Assembly (NCBI GenBank): GCA_035689185.1
Contig: DASSLY010000016.1
Coordinates: 1 to 52,060, forward strand
DNA length: 52,060 nt
Reading direction: 5' to 3'
Source of the DNA: DASSLY01 sp035689185
GTDB lineage: Bacteria; Actinomycetota; Actinomycetes; Actinomycetales; Dermatophilaceae
Shown here: piece after piece, positions 6,718 to 14,371 of the stretch
Position numbering within the stretch: position 1 is the stretch's first letter
How the letters are laid out: each line of letters opens with the position of its first letter
The notes under the pieces: generated by a model
What the model saw: only the letters and a program-made list of their open reading frames with translations
The model's database searches: none
Told to the model about the DNA's origin: nothing
Translations under genes and position numbers: made by a program

Positions 6718-8298
6718 ATGACTGACCTGCACGTCTACGACACCACGTTGCGCGACGGCGCGCAGCAAGAGGGACTGAACCTCTCGGTGGCGGACAAGCT
6801 GGCGATCGCTGCCTACCTGGACGAGCTGGGCGTCGGCTTCGTCGAGGGCGGCTGGCCCGGGGCGAACCCGAAGGACACCGAGTTCTTCGCCCAGGCCCGG
6901 ACCGGGCTGCACCTGAAGAACGCGGTGCTGGCGGCGTTCGGCTCCACCCGCCGGCCCGGCGGCCGCGCGTCGGAGGACCTGCAGGTGCTGGCGCTGCTCG
7001 CCGCAGCCACCCCCGTGGTCACCCTGGTCGCCAAGTCCCATGTGGGGCATGTGAAGTCGGCGCTGCGGACCACGCCGGAGGAGAACCTGGCGATGATCCG
7101 CGACACCGTGGCGTTCCTGCGCGGGGAGGGACGGCGCGTGTTCCTGGACGCCGAGCACTTCTTCGACGGGTACCTGCTGGACCGCGACTACGCGCTAGAA
7201 GTGGTGCGCACTGCGGCCGAGGCGGGTGCCGAGGTTGTCGCCCTGTGCGACACCAACGGGGGGATGCTCCCGCCGCAGGTGCAGGACACCGTGGCGGCCG
7301 TGCTGGCCGCGACCAGCGCCCGGCTGGGCATCCACTGCCACAACGACACCGGCTGCGCCGTCGCCAACTCCCTGGCAGCGGTGGAGGCGGGCGCCACCCA
7401 CCTGCAGGGCACCATCAACGGCTACGGCGAGCGCACCGGGAACGCCGACCTCATCACCGTGGTGAGCAACCTGCAGCTGAAACAGGGGATGCAGCTGCTG
7501 GCGCCCGAACGGCTGGAGGAGTCCACCCGGCTCGCGCACGCCATCAGCGAGGTCACCAACATCCCGCCCTACTCGCGGCAGCCGTATGTCGGTGCGAGCG
7601 CCTTCGCGCACAAGGCTGGCCTGCACGCCAGCGCCATCCGGGTGGATCCGGACCTGTACCAGCACATCGACCCGGTCCGCGTCGGCAACGACATGCGGAT
7701 GCTGGTCTCGGACATGGCCGGGCGCGCGAGCATCGAGCTGAAGGGCAAGGAGCTGGGCTACGACCTGGCCCACGACACCGCGCTGCTGAGCCGGGTGGTC
7801 GCGCGGGTCAAGGAGATGGAGCTGCGCGGCTACACCTTCGACGCCGCCGACGCCTCGTTCGCGCTGCTGCTGCGTGAGGAGGTGGAGGGCCAGCGGCTGT
7901 CCTACTTCGGCACAGAGTCCTGGCGGGTGATCACCGACTTCCGCGGCGCCGGCGCGGCACTGTCGGAGGCCACCGTCAAGCTCACCGCGGCGGGACAACG
8001 CGTCGTCGCCACCGGGGAGGGCAACGGCCCGGTCAACGCGCTGGACCACGCGCTGCGACAGGCGTTGCAGGGGGCCTACCCGGAGATGGACAAGCTTGAG
8101 CTGATCGACTTCCGGGTGCGCATCCTGGACGCGTCCCACGGCACCGACGCGGTGACGCGCGTGCTGATCGAGACCTCGGACGGCCAGACGTCGTGGCAGA
8201 CCGTGGGGGTCGCGCCGAACATCGTCGAGGCCAGCTGGATCGCACTAGTGGACGGGATCACCTTCGGCCTGCTGCGGCACGAGGTGCCGGTGCGCTGA
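6718..8298 (+). CDS. cimA: (R)-citramalate synthase
   Basis: 526-residue enzyme of the LeuA/HOMCIT family that condenses pyruvate with acetyl-CoA to citramalate, the threonine-independent entry to isoleucine. The signature DTTLRDGAQ lies at residues 8-16 and the metal-binding HCHND at 206-210. GYGERTGNAD follows, and a C-terminal LeuA-type allosteric dimerisation domain (ALRQALQGAYPEM...LIDFRVRILDASHGTDAVTRV) completes it. Length and the MTDLHVYDTTLRDG start match the citramalate synthase branch rather than LeuA. In-frame ATGs at 6661 (behind GGAGGGGAGG) and 6706 are alternative starts. The frame stays open far upstream through the repeats, which is not coding. Control by the Ile leader is likely. 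Confidence 0.9.
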   Translation: MTDLHVYDTTLRDGAQQEGLNLSVADKLAIAAYLDELGVGFVEGGWPGANPKDTEFFAQARTGLHLKNAVLAAFGSTRRPGGRASEDLQVLALLAAATPVVTLVAKSHVGHVKSALRTTPEENLAMIRDTVAFLRGEGRRVFLDAEHFFDGYLLDRDYALEVVRTAAEAGAEVVALCDTNGGMLPPQVQDTVAAVLAATSARLGIHCHNDTGCAVANSLAAVEAGATHLQGTINGYGERTGNADLITVVSNLQLKQGMQLLAPERLEESTRLAHAISEVTNIPPYSRQPYVGASAFAHKAGLHASAIRVDPDLYQHIDPVRVGNDMRMLVSDMAGRASIELKGKELGYDLAHDTALLSRVVARVKEMELRGYTFDAADASFALLLREEVEGQRLSYFGTESWRVITDFRGAGAALSEATVKLTAAGQRVVATGEGNGPVNALDHALRQALQGAYPEMDKLELIDFRVRILDASHGTDAVTRVLIETSDGQTSWQTVGVAPNIVEASWIALVDGITFGLLRHEVPVR

Positions 8299-9151
8299 GC
8301 ACCGCTTCGCAGACCGCCAGCAGCCAGGACCGCAGCGGCTTCGCGCGCTCGGCGAACTCCCGCTGCGCGGCGACATACTGCGCCTTGCCGTCGGCCGTCT
8401 CGATCGGGATCGGCTGGTAGCCCAGCGCGCTCAGGTCGTACGGCGAGGCGCGCATGTCCACCGCCCGGACGTCCCGGGCGAGCTCGAAGCACGCCAGCGT
8501 CAGCTCGCTGGGCGTCGCGGGTGAGATCCGGAACGCATGCTGGTAGAGGTCCATCGTCGCGTGCAGGCACCCCGGCTGCTCGATGGCGACCCTGGTCTGC
8601 GGGGTGGGCTGCAGCCGGTTGAGGGGCCGCGCCGGCGCGGTGAAGAACCGGAACGCGTCGAAGTGTGAGCAGCGGAGCTGGTGCGACTCGACGATTGCGT
8701 CCGTGGCCGCCGGTCCCAGCCGTAGCGGGTATGCCGGGTGGCGCCGGTCCGAGGCGCGGTAGACCATCGCCCACTCGTGCAGCCCGAAGCAGCCCAGGTG
8801 CGCCGGACGGGCCTTCGTGGCGGCAAGCAGGTCCCGCAAGGAGCGGACGGTGGCACCCCGGGCGGCGGCGAAGGCTGAGCTGTCCAAACCCACTGCGCCG
8901 CCTTCCGCCCGGTAGAAGCGCCACGACTCGCGCTCGGATGCGGCGCCGCCCAGCAGCACCCGGCCGACGCCGGGGTGCCAGCGGCGCAGCTGCGCCGGGC
9001 GGTGCTGGTAGTAGGTGAAGAGGAAGTCCTCGACCGGGTGGCCTCGATGCGTGGCCTGGCGCTGCAGGTGCGCAGCCAGCAGCGCGTCCACCCGAGCCTC
9101 GTGTTCCGCCTGGGCCGCCACCCAGTCCTGCTCGGCCAGTGCTGTCGGCAC
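8258..9151 (-). CDS. Conserved actinobacterial protein, often annotated as 3-methyladenine DNA glycosylase
   Basis: 297-residue soluble protein with a conserved core (HPVEDFLFTYYQHRPAQLRR, WHPGVGRVLLGGAASERESWRFYR, LGCFGLHEWAMVY, HLDAFRFFT-like block, GCLHATMDLYQHAFRISP). I recognise this as a family that databases label 3-methyladenine DNA glycosylase, but I see no clear helix-hairpin-helix or catalytic Asp motif, so the activity is doubtful. GTG 9151 (MPTALAEQDW) was chosen because it leaves room for the divergent hydrolase; GTG 9184 is possible. It overlaps the 3' end of cimA by 41 bp tail to tail. Codon use is like its neighbours. Confidence 0.7.
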   Translation of the reverse strand: MPTALAEQDWVAAQAEHEARVDALLAAHLQRQATHRGHPVEDFLFTYYQHRPAQLRRWHPGVGRVLLGGAASERESWRFYRAEGGAVGLDSSAFAAARGATVRSLRDLLAATKARPAHLGCFGLHEWAMVYRASDRRHPAYPLRLGPAATDAIVESHQLRCSHFDAFRFFTAPARPLNRLQPTPQTRVAIEQPGCLHATMDLYQHAFRISPATPSELTLACFELARDVRAVDMRASPYDLSALGYQPIPIETADGKAQYVAAQREFAERAKPLRSWLLAVCEAVLSAPAPRAAAGRR

Positions 9152-9238
9152 GACGCAGTAGCCTACGGTCAGCCGCGGTCGCACCGTCGAGACCGCGCCC
9201 GCCAGCGCCCGGCAGCGCCCGGCAGTCAGGAGTGTCCG

Positions 9239-10177
9239 ATGAGCATCCGGTCGAGGGCGGCAACCCTGTTCGGGACCCTGACCCTGGCCGCCCTCAGCGC
9301 CTGGGGGCCGGCGGCGCCGGCGCAGGCGGCGAGCGTGACACCCGCCACGGCAGCCGCCACGGCGTCCCCAGCGACGCTGGACCCGTCGAGCGCCCACGCT
9401 CGGACGCGCTACCTCGCGCTCGGCGACTCGCTGGCCGCCGGCCACCAGCCCGACCGGGCCGACCGCGGCCACGGCGGCTACGTCGGCCACGTGCTGGACG
9501 CCCTCCGGGACTCACGACGGACCCGGTTGACCAACCTCGCCTGCTCGGGGGAGACCAGCGTGACGTTGGTGGAGGGCGGGGTCTGCAGCTACCCTCACGG
9601 CAGCCAGCTGGCCGAGGCAGTCGACCGCCTGCGCCGGCATCCTGGCACGTTTCGCCTGATCACCCTCGACATCGGGGCCAACGACGTGGTCAGCTGCGCG
9701 AGCGGATCAGAGATCGACCTGCGCTGCATCCAGGCCGGGCTCACCAACGTGTCCGTCCGGCTGCGGGCCGCGCTGGCGGCGCTGCGGCTGGCCGCGCCAG
9801 GTGTGCCCATCGTGGTGCTGAACTACTACGACCCCATCCTCGCCGCCTGGTTGCTCGGGCCGACCGGCCAGGCCGTGGCGGCCAAGTCGGTCGAGCTGCT
9901 CCAAACCCTGAACGGCATCATCGCGGTCAGCGCTGCCGCGGCCGGGGCCACCACCGCGGACGTCGCCACCGCCTTCGCCAGCACCGACGTCTCCGTCGTC
10001 TGGCTGCCCGGGTTCGGCCGGGTCCCCCTGAACGTCAAGCGCATCTGCGGCTGGACCTGGATTTGCGACCGCGGCGACATCCACGCCAATGCCCGGGGGT
10101 ATGCCGTGATGGGAGCCGCCGTGGTCGCGGTGCTGCCCTCGGCCACCAGGGTGGCGTCGAGCCGCGCTGCCGCCTAG
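9239..10177 (+). CDS. Secreted SGNH/GDSL hydrolase
   Basis: 312-residue extracellular esterase/lipase-type hydrolase. A Sec signal peptide covers about residues 1-31 (positive MSIRSR, hydrophobic core, cleavage after APAQA). The catalytic Ser64 is in LALGDSLAAG (block I), TNLACSGET is block II, DIGANDV is block III, and the Asp280/His282 pair in RGDIHANARGY is block V. ATG start with AGGAG about 8 nt upstream. It stands alone between convergent and downstream operons. The substrate cannot be told from sequence. Confidence 0.88.
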   Translation: MSIRSRAATLFGTLTLAALSAWGPAAPAQAASVTPATAAATASPATLDPSSAHARTRYLALGDSLAAGHQPDRADRGHGGYVGHVLDALRDSRRTRLTNLACSGETSVTLVEGGVCSYPHGSQLAEAVDRLRRHPGTFRLITLDIGANDVVSCASGSEIDLRCIQAGLTNVSVRLRAALAALRLAAPGVPIVVLNYYDPILAAWLLGPTGQAVAAKSVELLQTLNGIIAVSAAAAGATTADVATAFASTDVSVVWLPGFGRVPLNVKRICGWTWICDRGDIHANARGYAVMGAAVVAVLPSATRVASSRAAA

Positions 10178-10204
10178 CCTCGGCCGGCCCCCTTCGACGG
10201 CGAC

Positions 10205-10210
10205 TAGGCT
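10205..10210 (+). promoter_or_regulatory. -10 box (TAGGCT) of a leaderless transcript
   Basis: TAGGCT is followed by 6 nt and then the GTG at 10217. No ribosome-binding site is visible, so this box supports that GTG as start. Confidence 0.5.
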
Positions 10211-10216
10211 CGCCGG

Positions 10217-10993
10217 GTGCGGATCGCCAGGTACACCGAAGGTGACGACCCGGCATACGGGATCGTCACGGGGCAGCCGGGCCAGGAGGTGATCGCCCGG
10301 CTGCATGGCGACCCGCTGTACGCCCCGGTCGTGCCGACCGGGGCGACGGTGCGGCTCGGCGACGTGCGGCTGCTCGCGCCGGTGATCCCGCGCAGCAAGG
10401 TGATCGGGATCGGCAGGAACTACGCCGACCATGCGCGCGAGATGGGCGGCCAGGCGCCGGCCGAGCCGCTGATGTTCCTGGTCCCGAACACGGCCGTGGT
10501 CGGACCGGGCGACCCGGTGGTGCTCCCGCCGGCGACCCGGGAGGTGCACTACGAGGGGGAGCTGGCGGTCGTCATCGGCAGGATGTGCAAGGACGTCCCG
10601 GCGGCGCGCGTGCCCGAGGTCGTCTACGGGTACACGTGCGCCAACGACGTGACCGCCCGGGACCTGCAGCGCTCCGACGGGCAGTGGGCCCGGGCCAAGG
10701 GGTTCGACACGTTCTGCCCGCTCGGGCCGTGGATCGAGACCGAGCTGGACGTGAGCAACCTGTCGATCGTGACCCGCCGGGACGGGCGGGTGGTCCAGCA
10801 CGGGACGACGGCGGACATGGTGCACGACGTGACCGCGCTCGTGGTGCACGCGTCGGCCGCGTTCACCCTGCTGCCCGGGGACGTCATCCTGACCGGCACG
10901 CCGGCCGGGGTGGGTCCGGTCGAGGCGGGGCAGCGGGTGGAGGTGCAGATCGAGGGGATCGGCACGCTCAGCAACCCGTTCGTGCGTCGGTAG
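10217..10993 (+). CDS. Fumarylacetoacetate hydrolase (FAH) family protein
   Basis: 258-residue cytosolic hydrolase/isomerase of the FAH superfamily. The metal-binding block YEGELAVVIG, then GYTCANDVTARDLQ, KGFDTFCPLGPW and the C-terminal LLPGDVILTGTPAGVGPV are all present. Members act on 2-oxo-diacids (acylpyruvate hydrolases, 2-hydroxyhepta-2,4-diene-dioate isomerases, oxaloacetate decarboxylase-like). The specific substrate is unknown. GTG start set by the TAGGCT box 6 nt upstream. It lies 9 nt before gltX and that gene has its own -10 box. Confidence 0.88.
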   Translation: MRIARYTEGDDPAYGIVTGQPGQEVIARLHGDPLYAPVVPTGATVRLGDVRLLAPVIPRSKVIGIGRNYADHAREMGGQAPAEPLMFLVPNTAVVGPGDPVVLPPATREVHYEGELAVVIGRMCKDVPAARVPEVVYGYTCANDVTARDLQRSDGQWARAKGFDTFCPLGPWIETELDVSNLSIVTRRDGRVVQHGTTADMVHDVTALVVHASAAFTLLPGDVILTGTPAGVGPVEAGQRVEVQIEGIGTLSNPFVRR

Positions 10994-10996
10994 GCT
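10991..10996 (+). promoter_or_regulatory. -10 box (TAGGCT) of gltX
   Basis: TAGGCT overlaps the stop of the FAH gene and is followed by 6 nt and the ATG at 11003. It suggests a leaderless gltX message. Confidence 0.5.
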
Positions 10997-11002
10997 GCCC
11001 GA

Positions 11003-12475
11003 ATGCCCACGAGCACCGGTCCGGTCCGCCTGCGGGTCGCGCCGTCGCCGACCGGCGACCCGCACGTCGGCACGGCATACGTCTCGCTGTTCGACCTGGC
11101 CTTCGTCCGCCAGCAGGGCGGGCAGTTCGTCCTGCGGATCGAAGACACCGATCGCGCGCGCTACCGGGAGGACAGCGAGCAGCAGATCTTCGCCACGCTG
11201 CGCTGGCTCGGGCTGAGCTGGGACGAGGGGCCCGACATCGGCGGCCCGTTCGCGCCGTACCGGCAGTCCGAGCGGCTGGACCGCTACACCCCGTATGCCG
11301 AGCGGTTGCTGGCCGAGGGGCACGCCTACCACTGCTGGTGCACCCCGCAGCGGCTGGCGGCGATGCGAGAGGAACAGCAGCGGGCCAAGCTGCCCACCGG
11401 CTACGACCGGATGTGCCTGGGCAAGTCGCGGGAGGAGCGAGCCGTGCTGCCCGGGTTCGCCGAGGTCCCCGTGGTGCGGATGCTCATCCCGGACGACCCG
11501 CCGCTGCGGTTCGTCGACCTGGTCCGCGGTGAGCTGAACGCGCCCAGGCCGGACGACCAGGTCATCGTCAAGGCGGACGGCTTCCCCACCTACCACCTCG
11601 CGGTGGTCGTCGACGACCACGAGATGGGCATCACCCACGTCGTCCGCGGCGAGGAGTGGATCAGCTCCACGCCGAAGCACCTGCTGCTCTACTCCTGGCT
11701 GGGGCTGCCGGTTCCGGCGTTCGCGCACATGCCGCTGCTGCGCAACGCCGACAAGTCGAAGATCTCCAAGCGGAAGAACCCGGCGGCCCGGCTCACCTGG
11801 TTCCGGGAGCAGGGCTATCTGCCCGAGGCGCTGGTGAACTTCCTCGCCCTCGTCGGCTACCCGCCACCCGGTGACGGGCGGGAGGTGTTCACCTTCGAGG
11901 AGTTCTCCGCGGGGTTCGACTGGGCCAAGGTGAACGCGGTGGGCCCGATCTTCGACCTGGACAAGCTGAACTGGCTCAACGGGCACTACATCCGCTCAAT
12001 CGCGCCGGACGACCTGGCCAGCCGGATCGTGACCCACCTGTCTTTCGCCGGGGTGCTGCCGGATGGGCCCACCGACCGCCAGCGGGCGCTGGTGCGGGCC
12101 GCCACGCCGCTGGTGCAGGAACGGATGGCGCTGCTCAGCGAGGCGGAGTCGTTGCTGGGCTTTCTGTTCGTCCTGGACGAGGCGCTCGTCGTCGACGACG
12201 ACGCGCGAGCGGCGCTGAGCGAGACCGCCGGACCGGTGCTCGACACCTCGGCCGGGGTGCTCTCGCAGCTGCCGTCCTGGTCCGCCGCCGAGATCGAGAC
12301 GGCGCTGCGGACGGCGGTTGTCGACGGACTCGGGCTCAAGGCGCGGTTCGCGTTCACGCCGTTGCGGGTGGCGGTCACCGGGCGCCGGGTCAGCCCGCCG
12401 TTGTTCGAGTCGATGGAGATCCTCGGCCGGGAGTCCTCGCTGTCCCGGATCGCGGCGTTGCGCACGACGCTGTGA
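11003..12475 (+). CDS. gltX: Glutamyl-tRNA synthetase
   Basis: 490-residue class I aminoacyl-tRNA synthetase that charges tRNA-Glu. In actinobacteria the enzyme usually also mischarges tRNA-Gln for later amidation by GatCAB. The HIGH-type signature is PTGDPHVGTAY near residues 13-23, the RIEDTDRARY block follows, and the KMSKS-type loop is KISKRK at 253-258. The C-terminal helical anticodon-binding domain is present. ATG start 6 nt after a TAGGCT box. tRNA-Gln and tRNA-Glu genes lie 3.7 kb downstream. Confidence 0.96.
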   Translation: MPTSTGPVRLRVAPSPTGDPHVGTAYVSLFDLAFVRQQGGQFVLRIEDTDRARYREDSEQQIFATLRWLGLSWDEGPDIGGPFAPYRQSERLDRYTPYAERLLAEGHAYHCWCTPQRLAAMREEQQRAKLPTGYDRMCLGKSREERAVLPGFAEVPVVRMLIPDDPPLRFVDLVRGELNAPRPDDQVIVKADGFPTYHLAVVVDDHEMGITHVVRGEEWISSTPKHLLLYSWLGLPVPAFAHMPLLRNADKSKISKRKNPAARLTWFREQGYLPEALVNFLALVGYPPPGDGREVFTFEEFSAGFDWAKVNAVGPIFDLDKLNWLNGHYIRSIAPDDLASRIVTHLSFAGVLPDGPTDRQRALVRAATPLVQERMALLSEAESLLGFLFVLDEALVVDDDARAALSETAGPVLDTSAGVLSQLPSWSAAEIETALRTAVVDGLGLKARFAFTPLRVAVTGRRVSPPLFESMEILGRESSLSRIAALRTTL

Positions 12476-12477
12476 CG

Positions 12478-12575
12478 CGCCGGGGCGCCGGGAAGGCGTG
12501 ACGCCGGGCGCGCCGCGCCCGCTCCATCCAGACCCCGCGAGGCGTCCGGATACAAGGCGGGAGGCGCCCCGGCGT
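12478..12575. terminator. Structured convergent terminator region after gltX
   Basis: CGCCGGGGCGCC at 12478-12489 has an exact complement GGCGCCCCGGCG at 12564-12575. Between them sits a second stem, CGGGCGC-3-GCGCCCG at 12505-12521. The region separates gltX from the convergent transglutaminase gene. There is no T tract, so termination is inferred. Confidence 0.45.
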
Positions 12576-12587
12576 GCAGGCGGCGCG

Positions 12588-13436
12588 CTACGCGATGCGG
12601 GTGATGTCCACGTCGACGAACATGGCGGCGGTCGGGCCGCCCGCGTAGACCCCGGACAGCGGCGCCACGTCGCGGTAGTCGCGGCCGCGCGCGACGACGA
12701 CGTGCCGGTCGCTGTAGGGGATGGCGTTGGTCGGGTCGAAGCCGTACCAGTCACCGGCCCACCACTCGACCCAGGCGTGCGACTCGCCGGTCACCGCCAG
12801 GTTGATCGGCGGATCGGCCTGCGGGTGGAGGTACCCGGAGACGTAGCGGGCGGGCATGCCGACGGTGCGAAGGGCACCGGCGACGAGGTGGGCCATGTCC
12901 TGGCAGACGCCCTCCCGCGCCCGCCAGGCATCCTCGGCCCTGGTGTGCACCGCCGTCGCGCCGACGACATAGCGGACCTCGCGCTCGACCAGCCCGGCCA
13001 GCGCCAGCGCGGTCTCGTGCGGTGACAGCTGGCCGCGCAGCCGCCCGGCCTCGGCACGCAGGTCGCCGCCCGGTTCGGTGAGAGGGGAGATCTCGAGGAA
13101 CTCCGAGAGGTCGTCGGCGATCCGCTGCGACGCGATGTCCGCCCACGTGGCGCGGAGGGCGTCCGGGGCGGGGGAGGTAACGTGCGTCTCCACGGTGCAC
13201 TCCGCGGTCAGGGCCAGCCGGGTGTGGCCCTGGTGCAACGAGAAGCCGGTGACGGTGGCGCCCCAGTAGTCGCGGTAGGTGATCTGCCACGGGTTCGGGT
13301 TCACCTTGAGCGTGGCCGCGAACGTGGTCTGGTTGGCGTCGGTGAGCGGGGTCATCCGAGCCTCGTTGAACGAACTGGCGACCTTGGAGTCATAGAGGTA
13401 GCCGGTCCGGTGAACGACCTTCAGCCGCATCGTCAT
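12588..13436 (-). CDS. Transglutaminase-like protein of the alpha-E/ATP-grasp cluster
   Basis: 282-residue protein. An N-terminal transglutaminase-associated domain (MTMRLKVVHRTGYLYDSKV) is followed by a papain-fold transglutaminase core. The catalytic Cys is in REGVCQDMAHL, the His in GESHAWVEWW and the Asp in GFDPTNA, so the triad is complete. No signal peptide. The ATG overlaps the stop of the alpha-E gene (ATGA at 13433-13436), last in a three-gene minus-strand operon. Families in this trio have been predicted to make and process a peptide or amide linkage; whether this member is a peptidase or a ligase is unknown. Confidence 0.9.
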   Translation of the reverse strand: MTMRLKVVHRTGYLYDSKVASSFNEARMTPLTDANQTTFAATLKVNPNPWQITYRDYWGATVTGFSLHQGHTRLALTAECTVETHVTSPAPDALRATWADIASQRIADDLSEFLEISPLTEPGGDLRAEAGRLRGQLSPHETALALAGLVEREVRYVVGATAVHTRAEDAWRAREGVCQDMAHLVAGALRTVGMPARYVSGYLHPQADPPINLAVTGESHAWVEWWAGDWYGFDPTNAIPYSDRHVVVARGRDYRDVAPLSGVYAGGPTAAMFVDVDITRIA

Positions 13437-14371
13437 TGCTGGCCAGCCCTCCATGCCACGGTCTCGGTTCGTGAGAAGTACTGCCCAGCGATGGAGTCGC
13501 TCGCCTGGGCGCACGCGTCCTGGACCTCGGCCATCTCCGCCGGGAGCGTCTCGATGAGCTCGCCCGGCCGGCGGTACTCGAGGTCGGCCCGCACCCGTCC
13601 GAGCACCCGCTGCGCCTCGCTGTTGCCCGCGCCGGTGGACTCCCGACCCACCGAGCGCAGGCACTCCTCGGCCTGGGTGAGGGAGTAGACCACCGACCGG
13701 GGGAACAGGTGGTCCAAAACCAGGAACTGCGCCGCCTGCGCGTCGGCCATCAGCCCGCTGTGGGCCCGCACGAACGCCTCCTGCGCGCCGCACGAGCGCA
13801 TGACACTCTGCCAGCCGGTGATCGAGCCCCCGGGGGTCGAGCCCCCGGCCGTCGCCGCCGAGGAGACCAACCGGGCGGTCATGTCGGCTCGTTCGAGGGC
13901 GCCTCCGAGGGTGAGGAACTGCCAGCCGAGGTCGCGGTTCATCGTGGCGTCGGTGATCGCGGACAGCAGAAGCGTGCGGTCGCGGACCCAGCGGAAGAAG
14001 CGGTAGCTGTCCGCGGCGCGGAACTTCCCCGCCGGCAGCGCCACCCAGGTGGCATTGAGGCACTCCCACAGGTCGGAGGAGATGACCTCCCGGGCCGATC
14101 GGGCGTTGGACCGGGCGGCGGTGATGCCGTAGACGATCGACCACGGGGAGCGCGGGTCATAGGCCATGGTGTCCAGCACTGCGTCCAGGGTTGGCGGGGT
14201 GGACTCCGGGCAGCCCATCAGCCGGATGAGGCTGGTGCAGGCGCTCTCCTCGGTGACGTACGGGTCCTCGATGACCAGCTGCTGGTGCACGCTCAGCAGC
14301 CGCGCCGTGCCCTGCGCGCGCTCGACGTAGCGGCCGATCCAGAACAGCGACTCCGCGATCCGGCTCAACAT
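13433..14371 (-). CDS. Alpha-E domain protein
   Basis: 312-residue all-helical protein starting MLSRIAESLFWIGRYVERA, the hallmark N-terminus of the alpha-E (DUF403) family. DLGWQFLTLGGALERADMTARL repeats the same ERA-type motif near the middle. No catalytic residues are known to me for this family. It overlaps the upstream ATP-grasp gene by 7 bp and the downstream transglutaminase by 4 bp, so the three are translated as a unit. An upstream open extension in this frame only shadows the ATP-grasp gene. It is probably an accessory or scaffold subunit of the predicted peptide-forming system. Confidence 0.9.
   Translation of the reverse strand: MLSRIAESLFWIGRYVERAQGTARLLSVHQQLVIEDPYVTEESACTSLIRLMGCPESTPPTLDAVLDTMAYDPRSPWSIVYGITAARSNARSAREVISSDLWECLNATWVALPAGKFRAADSYRFFRWVRDRTLLLSAITDATMNRDLGWQFLTLGGALERADMTARLVSSAATAGGSTPGGSITGWQSVMRSCGAQEAFVRAHSGLMADAQAAQFLVLDHLFPRSVVYSLTQAEECLRSVGRESTGAGNSEAQRVLGRVRADLEYRRPGELIETLPAEMAEVQDACAQASDSIAGQYFSRTETVAWRAGQQ

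Noticed and set aside
8076..9263. Alternative minus-strand frame over the glycosylase-like gene
   Set aside because: It has no conserved blocks, whereas the 8258-9151 frame keeps the WHPGVGRVLL and GCLHATMDLYQHAF motifs.
12588..14144. 518-residue version of the transglutaminase
   Set aside because: The first ~236 residues shadow the alpha-E gene in another frame; the ATG at 13436 gives the family N-terminus and a 4-bp overlap with the upstream stop.
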